Shown: positions 1 through 11,259 of the stretch, in pieces
Layout of the letters: the number at the start of each line of letters is the position of its first letter
Numbering within the stretch: position 1 is the stretch's first letter
Source of the DNA: Oryzias latipes
Taxonomy: Eukaryota > Chordata > Actinopteri > Beloniformes > Adrianichthyidae
Direction: 5' to 3'
Assembly (NCBI RefSeq): GCF_002234675.1
Contig: NC_019876.2
Coordinates: 26,143,250-26,207,249 of the forward strand
Length of the DNA stretch: 64,000 nucleotides
Program-made: the position numbers and the translations under genes
Notes under the pieces: generated by a model
The model's input: only the letters and a program-made list of their open reading frames with translations
Told to the model about the DNA's origin: nothing
Databases searched by the model: none

Positions 1-20
1 CTAGAGTTTATGGAAAAAGG

Positions 21-26
21 TTTATT
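21..26 (-). terminator. Likely rnasek poly(A) signal
   Basis: The plus-strand TTTATT reads AATAAA on the coding strand, about 175 bp after the rnasek stop codon. Position and sequence fit a polyadenylation signal; cleavage would fall near or beyond the left edge of the window. Confidence 0.5.
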
Positions 27-198
27 TCTTTTATGTCTAAAAATCCAAACACAAGTTTTCTTTCTTTGGTGTTAGCTTGTTATTTAAAGACTTCAATGTT
101 CCTATGATCAGAGGTCAGAGTCTCTATCATACATTTCCCCGGTTCCGGTTATTGAAACTGAAGTTCCTCCGCCTGCTAGCGTCTCCTCGGTTGAGGCT

Positions 199-3020
199 CT
201 ACTGAACCAGATATTCCTGAAAACCACCAAGAGAACGGGTCAGAATTCCCTTCAACTGGAAGAACGTCAGCCGGCTTCCAGGCAGAGCGGAGGCTTCACC
301 TTTTTCTTGTTGAGCCTCATCTGGCAGCAGGACAGCGCTCCCACCGCCACGTAGACGGCGGCTGCGATGAAGCAGTTGTAGCCCACCTGGTTGTACAGAT
401 CGTAGACGCGCTGCGGGGGGTTTGGGCTGCGGAGACACGAAAAAAGACGGAGTTGAATCCAAGAACGCTGAAGGAAGTGCAGGAGACGAGGGCTTTAAAA
501 GGCAATGAGCGTCATCGTGACAGTGACGTCAGAACAAAGTACAGAAAAAAGTACATGAAGTAAATACTGTTTTCCACTGATCCGTGTTAAAGATACATTT
601 TCAGCTGACTCGACACATTTCCTACAGTTTCTGAGTGTTGCGTGATCACATACAGAGCGGAAACTGCGTGCGGCTCCGGAGCGCTTCGCCTCACGTCTGA
701 CTGCAGGACTCAGTTTTCAGTTTTAACAATGACGTGCGGTCAGAGCGCTGCTGTGAGCGAGCAAAAAGGCCACCAGTGAGGCGAACCTCGCCAGCAGGGG
801 GCAGACGTGAGCTGACAACGGCTTTGTAGCTACACCGGTGCCGTAGAAACAGAACAGACCAGCCCTTGTGCTATCCTGTGGGGTCCAGATGACCCCACCC
901 TTACATTGACGTGTTCTCCCTACCATGACAAAGGTGGAAAGATTTCATGTAATCCATGGACACCAGTGAAGATCACAAATCATTGAAAATAAAGGTTTAG
1001 CGCACTGTCTTTACGTGCCACGTAAACATGGGGTCATCTGGACCCTCAAGATAGCGCAACAACTGAGGACATCTTTCTCCATTGAGAGGGAGAGACTCAT
1101 TAAACTAAAGGAAAATAAGGAAGACTTTGAAATGGATCATTGAGCTTTTTGAGGACAAGGATCGGCAGATGGACTCCAAAAGTGAGGCCAAACTTTGTTT
1201 TCAAAGAAATGTTTTTTAAAATAACATGGGAGTAAGTGGATAAAAATGGAAATATTTGAAAACTACATTTTAGGCCTAAAATAATTATTTTTACTATCAT
1301 TTGATTACACTGATTAAAGCACCAGACTTTGTACCAGAAATAGTTAGAGGGTCAAAATGAAACGTGTGCTGAACACATATATGTATACTTTAATTTGTTT
1401 ACAGTATATATGAATAATTTATACACAGGAAGAGTGTTTTATCCATGTCTATAAAAGACATTCTCTGTAAGACGTATATGTTCTTGTGTGTATCTTAGAT
1501 GGCGTTTCCTGCTGTTGGATGAATCCTGAAATATTCAGTTCTTGCTATCGTAAATCTGACTGCAGAGGAGGCGGTGCCTCACCAACCATCAATCTCACCG
1601 CACGCCACTGCACTGTAACGTCCATCACGTTCATCTGAACAAGGAACTTTTCGCTCTTAGGTCACCTCCATCACTTATGGAGAGAAACGAGGACTGCATG
1701 GCGACCAAACTTCCATTGTTACTTGATTTATTTATTGATTGATTGATTGATTTATGGGTTTGAGTTGCAAGTTTTTATCCAATTTGATGCAAACCAGCAG
1801 TAAAGGTTGCAAAAGTGACTCATGTTACAAGCCTTCACATTGAAGAAACATCTCTACAGTCTGGTTTTAAGAACATTATCAGTATTTATTCATGTTTTAC
1901 CATTCCATTTGACCTCAACAAAACCTAAACAAGGTCAGATTCAGATTAAATAAAGGTCAAACTTTCATTCAGCTTGGTGGATTCTCTTTAAGCCTAATAT
2001 ACCGAATATTAGTAGTAATTCATGAAAACCCATGATGTCTTTATAGTAATAGACTACTTTGACATGAATGAGTTAAGAACCAAATCCCGGTACGACTTTC
2101 TTTGAGGGATTCTGCCCCCCCAGCGTGAACACGCAGACAAGGAGGGGGGAGGTCTTACTCTGGAAACAGATCTTCTTTCTGCAGGGGAAGATCTTCTATC
2201 AGGCCTGCCGAGTGAGTGATGAAGAAGATGCCCAGCAAAGCCTGAAAAGGGAGACAAATTCATTAGATGAGGTCAAAGATAAAAGCCTTGGAAAGCAAAC
2301 AAAATACCAAATATACTCGTTTTATGACAGGCTTAACGGTTGTTTAATGATAAGTATGTTTTATGTCAAATTAAATGATAAAAATTTAGGTTCTTTCACG
2401 AAAAGGAACTTTCTTCTAATTTAAACACTAAAATATTACGTTTTCATTTTTAGGAGTTTGTCCCACTAAGATTTCTGTTTTTTGTTTGTGTTAAAAAAAA
2501 AAAAGATAATGAAGATGCCAGCTGTCTACAACTGTCCTTTTATCATTGGAGGTTGAAATTTTCTACTTGAATGCATCCGTAGGTCAGATTAACTTTACTC
2601 AGGTCAATCAAATCGGAAATAAAAAAAAACAAATGCATCCAGATTATCATTAGAATCTCTGGACAGATATTCTGCCGACTGGTGAAACAAAGCTTTTGAA
2701 AACTGTACTTACTTAAGAATCAGGGCCTGGACGCTTTGCTATTGTTATGGACAAATTTAATTCCAAAGGAAAAGTTTCTGTTTAGGCGCATTTGAGCTCA
2801 GAAGCAAAAACTGATGCAAACATTCCTACAAGTCCAAGTCAAACCAAAATTAAAGGATTATTACTACAAACACTCGAGTTTGCTTAGATTCCTTTCTTAT
2901 TTTTACACAAAAGTCTCATTGAACTTTAAAATAAAACTAAATTGTTGTTAGTTTGTTTTTCTGAAAAACATTAAAAATTGATCTGAAATATTTGTGTAGA
3001 ACAAATTTGAGAATAATAAA

Positions 3021-3052
<32 letters not shown>

Positions 3053-5015
3053 TTGTCCTGTCCAACAGCTGGGCAGACAGATGAGAGCTGAGGGCCTCTT
3101 GTGTTGGACATATTTTACTTTAACAAGAGGGGTTATTAATCTTCAGACAAACCAAAGGTATGTCTGGATAAACCCCTTTTGTAATTGAGGCCAAACTTTA
3201 TTAATTTCAAACATGTCTGAAAATCTTTGGTGTTGGACCGGACGGAAAAGGAAAGAGGGGAAAAAGAGAGAGGGACGTTAGAGAGGAGGGGGGGGGGTAG
3301 GAGGGTGATAATAGGAGGGGAAGGGGGATAAGACCATGAAGCAGCATAAAGCAACAAGTTTACTGGTTGTCAATCATTATGGTAAGGTTCAAATGTAGTA
3401 CAAAAAGGGCGGGGCCCGTCCACACACACACTCAAATGTTATCAACACACCTGCTAGCTGCAAAAATGTCCACCTGTCGACATGTACACAAAACAGATAG
3501 TGTTCACACGCATACTTATGCCTTAAAACCAACTAGTGTGAAATCTTTCATTCATTCAATCATGCAAACTGTTAGTGCAAAGGTGAGCTAACACCTGTGC
3601 TCAGGTGAGTGTTTATGTTCTTCTAAAATGGATGGTGGAACGTGAAAAGACGGAGGGAGAGTGCCCAGCCATCCCCACCCCAAAACCCCCACCGCAGCAG
3701 CAGCGGCAGCCGGAATCCCCCCAACGCCACACGGGAACCGGCAGGGAACAACCGCCGCCCGGGCGACCAAGCCCGCCACCCAGGCCAGGGCCAGCAGGAC
3801 CGCCGCAAGGCCCCCAGAGCCAGAGAGCAGGGAGGCACGGGGGGAAAGAGAGCGCCGCCCCAGCCCAACCAGGAGAGCAGCTCCCCCGCCGCGCCGGGAG
3901 AGCCCAACGCAGGGCCCCACCGGAGAAGGACGCCCACAGCCCCAGACGAGCACCCCACCACCACCCAGGTACGAGCCAGGACCCCCCAAGGGAGACCCGC
4001 TCCGCACTCCAGGCAGCCATCCGCCCGGCCCACGGTTGGTCCAGGGAGGAGCAAGGCAGGGGCCCGCCGCCCCCGCCCAGGAGGGGGGAACCCCGGGGAA
4101 AAAAAGAGGGCCCACAAGGGGTGTTGTAAATATGGCCCGACAAGGCTCGGCCACAGTTGGAAATTTGGCGGGGCCCAGCGCTCAGGAGCAGGGATCAGAA
4201 CCCACCCCCCAGGGACACGAACACCCCCGGCTCAGATGTAATGTGAGTTTGAGAATAATAATTAAAACGACTTAATGATTATTTCGGCAAAATCTGCTAA
4301 ATGGTTTCCCACTTACACTAAAATGTAAAAACAAAAACATCTGTCCTGTAATGAATAGAGTATTGTTTTTGGCAGCATATCATCGATTTAACTTGTCTTT
4401 GTCTAAAGAAGAAACTCCAGACTTCTTGGTGTGTCACGTGTTCCTAAAATCCTACGAACCCTGGAACCCTTTGGCTATAAAGTTACACCATGACTTTTGC
4501 CGAGTTATTTAATATACCCAATCAAAAGTAAATACTTATCAAAGCACGATATTACAGTGGTTTTCTTTTATTTTCAACTGTGGTATGTGTAACAAAAAAG
4601 AAAAACCTAAAAAAAATAAAAAAATTTGCTCAAAACTTAGGAATTAGAGATCAAAAAGTTCCTATAAAACAATCACATGAAACTGGACATCTGGTCTTTG
4701 GTCCAAGGACATGTAAGACTTCCCTGTTGACTGGGAGGTTTTGCTCGGGTGAGAATCACTAAGGTTTAACTCTTCATCCTCTGTGTCGCGTGCCCAAAGT
4801 GGGTTTGTCACGTGACTTGACCCACAGACCCGTGGATATCCGAAATTACTCTGTCCATCAGGAATAACTCCGTTTTAACGTGTGGTTTAAAGACTTCACA
4901 CCGGAATGACGTCACAGACCCCTCCAGAAGACAAACTCACCAGCATGATCACCCCCCACGTGCTCATAACGATCCCGCACGCGGCCAGTTTGGGTCCGCA
5001 GTAGAGCACGCGCAT
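199..5015 (-). CDS. rnasek: Ribonuclease kappa, four coding exons
   Basis: Four exons with GT-AG borders join in one frame: 4941-5015, 2159-2241, 300-426 and 199-216, giving 100 residues against 98 in human RNASEK. Exon 1 begins [20 protein letters not shown], the conserved start and first membrane segment. Exon 2 holds LLGIFF and the luminal LIEDLP motif. Exon 3 carries [16 protein letters not shown] and the second membrane segment, ending MRLNKKK. Exon 4 codes only EYLVQ, matching the human EYMVR tail. RNASEK is a small two-pass membrane protein described as an endoribonuclease and as a V-ATPase-associated subunit needed for endosomal acidification. The last intron is only 83 bp (217-299); if it is retained, the frame runs on to a stop at 267-269 and the tail changes to [11 protein letters not shown]. 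An AATAAA on the minus strand lies at 21-26. The neighbouring introns hold repeats only. Identification is firm; which fish paralogue it is cannot be told. Confidence 0.95.
863..1065. mobile_element. TTAA-type MITE, copy 1 (degraded ends)
   Basis: In rnasek intron 2. It starts CCCTTGTGCTATCC and ends GATAGCGCAAC, and its interior (GACGTGTTCTCCCTACCATG, ATTTCATGTAATCCATGGAC) matches copies at 23574-23783 and 37015-37226. The flanking TTAA seen in the other copies has been lost. It has no coding capacity. Confidence 0.8.
3049..4250. repeat. Long interspersed repeat with GC-rich half (family A)
   Basis: This fills much of rnasek intron 1. The left part (CTTGTCCTGTCCAACAGCTG, GGCCTCTTGTGTTGGACA, then a purine-rich block) is clearly related to 37665-37895. 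A poly-T run borders it on the left. The right part (3650-4230) is very rich in C and G and gives overlapping proline- or glycine-rich open frames on both strands, which is a composition effect and not evidence of a protein. Its class is not known; a LINE 5' region is one possibility. Confidence 0.6.
4807..4816. promoter_or_regulatory. Palindromic CLEAR-type E-box GTCACGTGAC
   Basis: A perfect GTCACGTGAC palindrome lies in rnasek intron 1, 125 bp past the end of exon 1. This is the consensus bound by TFEB/TFE3, which drive lysosomal and V-ATPase genes. A second GTCACGTG lies at 4433-4440 and a CACGTG falls inside exon 1 near 4957. Because RNASEK works with the V-ATPase, TFEB control is plausible, but binding is inferred only from sequence. 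Confidence 0.45.
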
Positions 5016-7240
5016 TGTCGAGCGGATTTGAGTTCCGTTAGAACACCGAGATCTGAGCTTCGGCGAGACTTTTACAGGTGCAGTCAGCTGAGCGCACGCG
5101 GCCCGGAAATATCCAATGATTAACGTGAAACGGATCAGGTGCTGCAGTTGCCTGAGGCGCCTGAACGCAGCACGTTGTCTGCTTCGGCGTCTGAGGGAAA
5201 CTGCAGCACCAGCTTTTCCGTTTTTGAGGATTTCATCACATTAAGAGGAAGAACAGAGATGAACCCAAGCTGTTCTCCTCCAATCAGAGGACAGCTGAGT
5301 TTATTTAACTCTACCTTTCCTTCTTCCACATCTGTCCTCAGGACGTTAAACCAAAAGTTGTTCTTTAAAAGATTTCAGATGCAGAGGAAACACAGAAGAC
5401 TGACAGATGATGTCCTGTGACTTATAGGTAACACATTCATCATTTATCAAAAACAATGTTCCTTAAAGAATGTTTGTATGGTTTACTTTTTGACATGAAG
5501 TATCAGTACCCTTCTGAAACCAACCACCAGTGGTCATTTTAGGAACTGCAACGTTTAATCCTTCCAGATGGGCTTTAAGAGAAGGAATTGTGTTTGGGGA
5601 CTTGGCCAGAACAAATGGAGTTAGCTTGTATTTTTGTTGCTAAAAGTTGTTTTATTCTTCAAATTTTCATCAAAAAGTACATATTTCATCCACTGTGGAT
5701 TTTTTTCCTGATCATTTAAAAAAACCCAAAGTTAGGAAGTTGTAGACAACAAACCAAAAATGGGTTAGAGTTTTCCAAATATTAACAAGGCACTAAAACA
5801 CAACTTCAGTATGAGGAGATATTTTAAAGATGTCTCCCAAAAATGTCATTTGGAAGGAATTCATCTGAAGCTGCAGGAAAGATGGGAATGCAGGTTCATG
5901 GAGACAGCAGTACGTTGGCTCTGCACTAAACACACAACAGTTGAGGAGGTTTATCATTCATTTCAACTGAAACACACCAAAACATCTTTGGTCATTCCAC
6001 CAAAACAGTGCAATGAGCCTTTTTCATTCCAATAAATTCAGTAATATACACTTTTACTCAAATCAACTGCAGGATAAGAGAGAAATAGCTGGTAAAGATC
6101 CTGGCTGAAGCTGATGCCACAGCATAAAACAAGTCCTGTTCCTACAAGAATCAGAGCTTTGGCCTGGAGGAAAGCCACTACTTTAAATCCAGCAGGAAAA
6201 GCCTGACAACTGTGTGGGTTTCCAACTGCATTTGAGGAGAGATGTCAAGGTGTTGTGTTCCTAAAATAGGTTTGAGTTGGAGAAAAACGTTTGCTTCCTT
6301 ATAAACGAATGGAACAATAAATGTTGCAGACCTTTTAAGTTTGATCTAAAGGTTAAATAAGCCAAACTTTCCTTCAGTAGTGAGGTCGTGGGCTGCAGTC
6401 ATGACCTGTGCTGGCTTCTTCAAGCCAGCAGGTGTCCCTGTTGAGCTCAGAAACATTTGGTGAAGCCAAAGGCAGAGTTGAGTTTCCTTTGTCCTGCTGC
6501 AGACTGGCGGTAAACCAGCAGGAAAACCATCAAACTTACGAGCAGAGGCCGGACGTTTCACCCCCGGGTCAGTCTGACCAGATAGAATATCCCCGAAAAC
6601 CTGTCGCACGTTGATTGTCCAGCGAGTGTTATGGATTTTTATTTAGTTCCTTTCTATTCTAATCTAATCTATTCTAAAAAAAAAAATAGATGGATGTTTG
6701 TTAACTGTGCTGCATTCAGGGTAGAGGATTATTTGCGATTCATATTTGAAGAAACTTCCTAAGAAAATGTTCATTTATAGTCATGTGGAGATCTGAAAAC
6801 ATTTGTTTTTTCTTTACCAAACACAGTTTGTCTTTGTATTAAAGAATAAAACTGCTGGAATGATGAACCTTGTTGAGGAAAAATAGTTGCTTTTTCTGCT
6901 CTCCTGCTGTTTTGAAGTGACCTTCCTCTGCAGAGGTCCCAGCTGCTTTTCTGAAGCACAGCCGAGTTCAGAAGAAGTTTACAGAATTGGCACGGCTGGC
7001 GATTGGGCTGAGCAAACGCAGAAGGCCGTTTGATAGAATGGATGTATCAAAATCCCAGCCTCTCTCCACTGCTGGCTGTATCAGCTAGTGACAGCTTCAG
7101 GCGGAGTGGTGATGGAAGTGTGGCGTCACACTCCTGCAAGAAATACATCTGAGAGAAACCGTTTTTCAGCTACAGCATCTTTATTACCAAACGGGAGAGA
7201 CATGCGAAGCTTGGTTCCTACGGTGCCGTCGGGTATCGGC
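5016..7240. other. Upstream flank of rnasek, no gene seen
   Basis: The first 120 bp upstream of the rnasek start codon is moderately CpG-rich and probably contains its promoter; an inverted CCAAT lies near 5111. The rest is AT-rich with only short unsupported open frames. No splice-consistent exon set or recognisable domain was found. Confidence 0.4.
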
Positions 7241-7247
7241 AGTGTTG

Positions 7248-7460
7248 ATCGGAGGCCAAGGCCATCGGAGGCCAAGGCCATCGGAGGCCTAGGCCATCGG
7301 AGGCCTAGGCCATCGGAGGCCAAGCCCATCGGAGGCCAAGGCCATCGGAGGCCAAGGCCATCGGAGGCCAAGGCCATCGGAGGCCAAGGCCATCGGAGGC
7401 CAAGGCCATCGGAGGCCTAGGCCATCGGAGGCCAAGGCCATCGGAGGCCAAGGCCATCAG
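7248..7460. repeat. 16-bp minisatellite, about 13 copies
   Basis: Tandem units of ATCGGAGGCCAAGGCC run head to tail for about 213 bp. Some units have TAGGCC in place of AAGGCC (creating AGGCCT) and one has AAGCCC, so the units have begun to diverge. The array has no stop on either strand in some frames and so yields spurious repetitive open frames. The units are contiguous with no spacers, so this is not CRISPR-like. Confidence 0.95.
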
Positions 7461-9849
7461 AGGGAGGTGTTGCGGTGAGACTGTCGGACAGGAGCAGCAC
7501 GCGTCATGCTGGCAGTCCAGGGAAATCGTACCAGTAATGACGTGCTGCTTCAGCCCCACATCCCGAAGCGGTTCAACGTGAACACTTTCCCACGTAGAAA
7601 CAACAAAAACAAAGAAAATCTTACTAAACAGAATTGCACAAAAACTAATAGCTTTTTTCCCCCCCATCTTAAACATCCAAATCAATGCAGTTGGACAGAA
7701 TAAACTGTAATTTTTCTGCATTGACATTTTTTCTACAACAGGTTAACTTTGCAGCCCTCCTCTCAATCCAGTCCAATGTGAAGCAGTTTGAAGTTTCTTG
7801 TCGACTGTAGAGACGTCCGTTGAATTGTCTCCTCTAGAACCAATCGGGTCACGAGCAGCAGAAAGGCCGGACCCTCAGAGCAATCCTCCTCATCAGGATA
7901 AAGTCGATGGGCCGAAGGCTCCAGAGCTCACAGAGGCAGCACATCATGATTTGTAATGATCACACCTGCAAAACATGATGTGCTGCTAGAGCGCCCCCTG
8001 GACATGCAGGGCCCGTCACCCTCAGCGGCTGCTTTCAAGAATAACGGATGACAAACCCAGAAGAAATGCAATTGGGTTGAATCGATTGTGATGATGCGTT
8101 TGTGCAGACGGGCTTGATGTAAAACATACATGGATACGAGGAAACAGTGTGCATTTGTAGGTTCTATAGTTTATAAGTGAAAACATGAAGAACACTAACA
8201 AATTCTTCAAGTTCTGACCTTAAGGTAGGATGGTGAAGATTAGTTGTGTACTATTTGGATCTGAACTTTCATTTTGAATCACCAAAATGTATAAAAGCTC
8301 CTCCCCCTGTCAATTACAGTCATAAAGAAGGTGTTTGAACCAGCATGACTGAGACGTACTATTTAACCCATTTAAAGGCATTCCACCAAACACAGGGGGG
8401 GCGGTTGATTTTCTTCACCCTCACTGATCCCCAACAACACCAAGGTAGCCATCCTTTGACCTGCTGATCAGCGTGGGTTCAATTATTCTGACTTGCTTCA
8501 GTGAAATAACTCCTAAAAGGCTAAAGACTTGAAAGCAGCCAGTCTCATGGAAAGCCTTTGTTTCAGTTATGATCAGAGAGGAGGCCATGTTACATTTAAT
8601 CAGAAAAGAAGGATTGATATTCTTCTTTGGTTGTCATCCATAGATTATCTCTCAAAACTAAACTCTGGTTAGAAACACCACTACAAGACCTTCAAAACAT
8701 TTAAATCAAAGAAAATCAACAAATCAAATTTCTGAAGAGTGACTGACGGCCAACAGTGATAACGGTTTTCTTTAGGGTGGGTTTATATTGATCTTTGGGG
8801 GAGGGGGGCAAAACAAAAATGTCAGTAGATGAAAACTTGTTTTTTTATTAACAATATAAAGAAATGTATCCGATATGAAACCAGATCAAATGAAAGAAAA
8901 CATTAAAATCCATCAATGCTAAGAACAAATGTGTTCATAAAATTTGATTCTTCTCTTTGACAACAGGTTCAACCAGCTGTCAAACAAACATTTATCATAA
9001 AACCAGGAGATGTTTTCAGAGGACTGCAGTCAGGATGGAACTGGTTCACTGCACCTTGAAAAGAAAAGCTTTTTACCTGCAGATCTTGGTAGTTCAGACT
9101 CTGAAACAGGAGAACCTGAGCGAGCCTGCATTGGTTTCGCTGATCCACGTTCAGCTCAAAGTTTTGCTGTTCTTCTCCGCAGAGGCTGGAGGGAGATGAA
9201 GATGGATCTACATGGTTGAACTGAAGACAACCCTCCTCTAGCAACAACTAAGACATCTGTGGAAAACAGGGACAACAACAGAACTGCATCCAAACGTTTG
9301 AATCTCTGCTCTTGGAACGAGTCATTTAGGCCACATTCCTTCTAAAAGGAACCATGTTTATCTAAATATCAAATAATTTGAATAAACATTTTAAAAGGGA
9401 AGATTATATTTGCATTACCATGTTACTCTGTCCTGGACTTGGTCTTTATTTTTTATGAAAAGGCTAAATTATAAAGTGGTCGAAAAAGTATTCATCAGTA
9501 ACTGATTCTGCAAGTTGTTTCACTTAAAAAATGAATTTGGTTTGCTCCATTGATCACAGAAACCCTTCAACTGTGAGAAACAAAATGTAAAAAAAAATCT
9601 AGGATATCAAATTCTTTGCTTTGATAATAGTGCAGAAAACGAGGATTTACCTCCTTGAAATCAACAATAATTTTGTCTCCCACTGGCTGCATTTCTATCA
9701 CACACATGTGCAACACTAAGGCAATTCTAGAAAATGTCAAAAGAACACCATTTTAAAATCACATTGTTTCCATTAAATCATAATTATGCGAGTAAACAAA
9801 TCATGCAATAAGTCACTAAAAACATGGTGACAGATGTAAACAATACTTT
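7461..9849. other. Intergenic stretch, no gene seen
   Basis: Only short open frames without domain signals. The one structured item is an inverted repeat at 7936-7986. The stretch 8957-9247 is open on both strands but shows no conserved motif or splice-site set that I can support. Confidence 0.4.
7936..7986. repeat. Inverted repeat, 13-bp arms
   Basis: GCAGCACATCATG at 7936-7948 is the exact reverse complement of CATGATGTGCTGC at 7974-7986, leaving a 25-nt loop. It could fold as a short hairpin. It might be the remnant of a small palindromic MITE; no function is visible. Confidence 0.6.
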
Positions 9850-10324
9850 GGCTGTGTCCGAATTCCCACCCTAACCCTTAGATAGTGCACTATATAGTGC
9901 GTTCCTCATTTTTTGGTGCTCTCCGGATCTACAATTCCCTAATCGAGTGCCCTAGAAGCTTCCCAGAAGTCCCTGCTAAAAACCAGTGTGCATAGATGCT
10001 AATATAATAATATAGACCACAATGCATTGCATCAGAAATAGTTTTGCCCAAAAAAGGTATTTAAATGTATTTTTCTATTAAATCAACAAAGTTTTTATTT
10101 TCAGAAGACAGCAGACTCATTAATAATCGTTGCAAAATGCGCATATTAATTAGATTTTAACTTTGTGAAATCGATGATGTAAAATGACGTCATATCCAGC
10201 GTTAAAAAAAAAAAAAGGTAGTGAGCAGGGTGTCCGGATTGCTTTTAAAATTCAGGGCACTACATGGTGAAGTATCATTGTGTTTTGTTAGTCAAGGGGT
10301 TAGGGTGGGAATTCGGTCACAACC
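9850..10324. mobile_element. Non-autonomous DNA transposon (MITE), 475 bp
   Basis: The ends are terminal inverted repeats of about 30 bp: GGCTGTGTCCGAATTCCCAC at the left against GTGGGAATTCGGTCACAACC at the right. TTT flanks both sides and may be a 3-bp target duplication. The interior has the palindromic TAGTGCACTATATAGTGC common in fish elements and no coding frame. The superfamily (Harbinger or hAT) is not settled. Confidence 0.8.
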
Positions 10325-10351
10325 TTTCATTAACACCAGATTCATTCCAAT

Positions 10352-10640
10352 TTCTGCCACGGCGCTAGCGCTCATCATCATCTGTCAAAGGAGACGTCAG
10401 CATCTAATTCAGGCCACGGTGCAGAGAGCTCCTTGCATGTGGGAGCGGCTACGGATAAAGCCATTTTGGTAAATGATGGTTGGGGATTTTTCAGAGAAGC
10501 TGTGGATCCAACAATTCCACATGAAGAACTCAACTTTTGACGAGCTTTGTGATGCTGTGGGACCTCTGGTGGCGCCCGCTGTGCAGCGCCCAAGGCAGCC
10601 AGTTCCCTACCAAGAAGCACGTTGCCATCCGTTGTTGGTC
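10352..10640 (+). pseudogene. PIF/Harbinger-like transposase relic
   Basis: The plus strand encodes LALIIICQRRR, then after a stop MMVGDFSEKLWIQQFHMKNS followed by TFDELCDAVGPLV and RPRQPVPYQEAR. This order (LQRRR-like start, F-x-x-F-x-M-x-x-x-T-F-x-x-L-C, then R-x-P-V-P) fits the N-terminal part of Harbinger/HARBI1-type transposases. The catalytic part is missing and an in-frame stop breaks it. The sequence after it (10660-10866: TGTTTCCATTGCGGTTTTGC through AATCAATGGAAATCCAGCTA) resembles the non-coding end of such an element. Confidence 0.6.
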
Positions 10641-11157
10641 ATGTGACTTATTTAATTTTTAAAATAAGTGTTTCCATTGCGGTTTTGCGAGCTATGTCAA
10701 TTTCAATACGCCTCAAAAACCACCTCCTCCAAGTGCAATTTTCTTTCGATACAAGTTTTAAGATACAAGATATAAGTTTTTTTTCCGAATTTTCGTGTTT
10801 CCATTAGGCGAATTTATTACCGCAAACCCAATTTGCGAAATTTCATAATCAATGGAAATCCAGCTACAAATGAGTTCATTCTTGAAGAAGCTCTTCTATC
10901 CTCCACTGTATTAATGTCACTTGTTTGAACTGGCTGTATATAAAACATACCATACCATACCTTTTTCTCTTGTAAAATCGTTCCCAGTGTTTTTTAAAAT
11001 ATTGATAATGCAGTTTATATCCAAAATAAGAAAAAAAAATCCTGTCATTTTTTTGAGACATTATTTCTGCACATTGGCAGAATCTCATTAGAAATGTGCC
11101 TCTGATTGTGGGCGTGGAGTTGGTCCCAGTAATTTCCCATCAACCACTTGTTTACAT

Positions 11158-11255
11158 TCTCTCCCATTAGCTTCTCAAATCAAATCAAACTTCATTTCTA
11201 TTGCATTTTTCGAACTCCTGCAACCTAAAGTGCTTCACACAAAAACAATCATATT
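11158..11255 (-). repeat. Retroposon 3' tail fragment
   Basis: AAATCAAATCAAACTTCATT followed by AGTGCTTCACA is the reverse complement of a very common fish retroposon tail (AAAGCACTTT-like core ending in repeated ATTTG). A related plus-strand tail, GATTTGATTTGATTTG, occurs near 32348. Confidence 0.5.
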
Positions 11256-11259
11256 TTGA

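Noticed and set aside
3588-4275. Five overlapping open frames of 164-204 codons on both strands
   Set aside because: All phases are open because the sequence is a C/G-rich repeat; the products are only Pro/Arg/Gly-rich and no splice or conservation evidence supports them.
7248-7460. Regular short repeats considered as a CRISPR-like array
   Set aside because: Units are contiguous without unique spacers and the genome is eukaryotic; it is a minisatellite.
7088-7727. Open frames of 110 and 140 codons across 7088-7727
   Set aside because: They are translations of the 16-bp minisatellite and its flanks.
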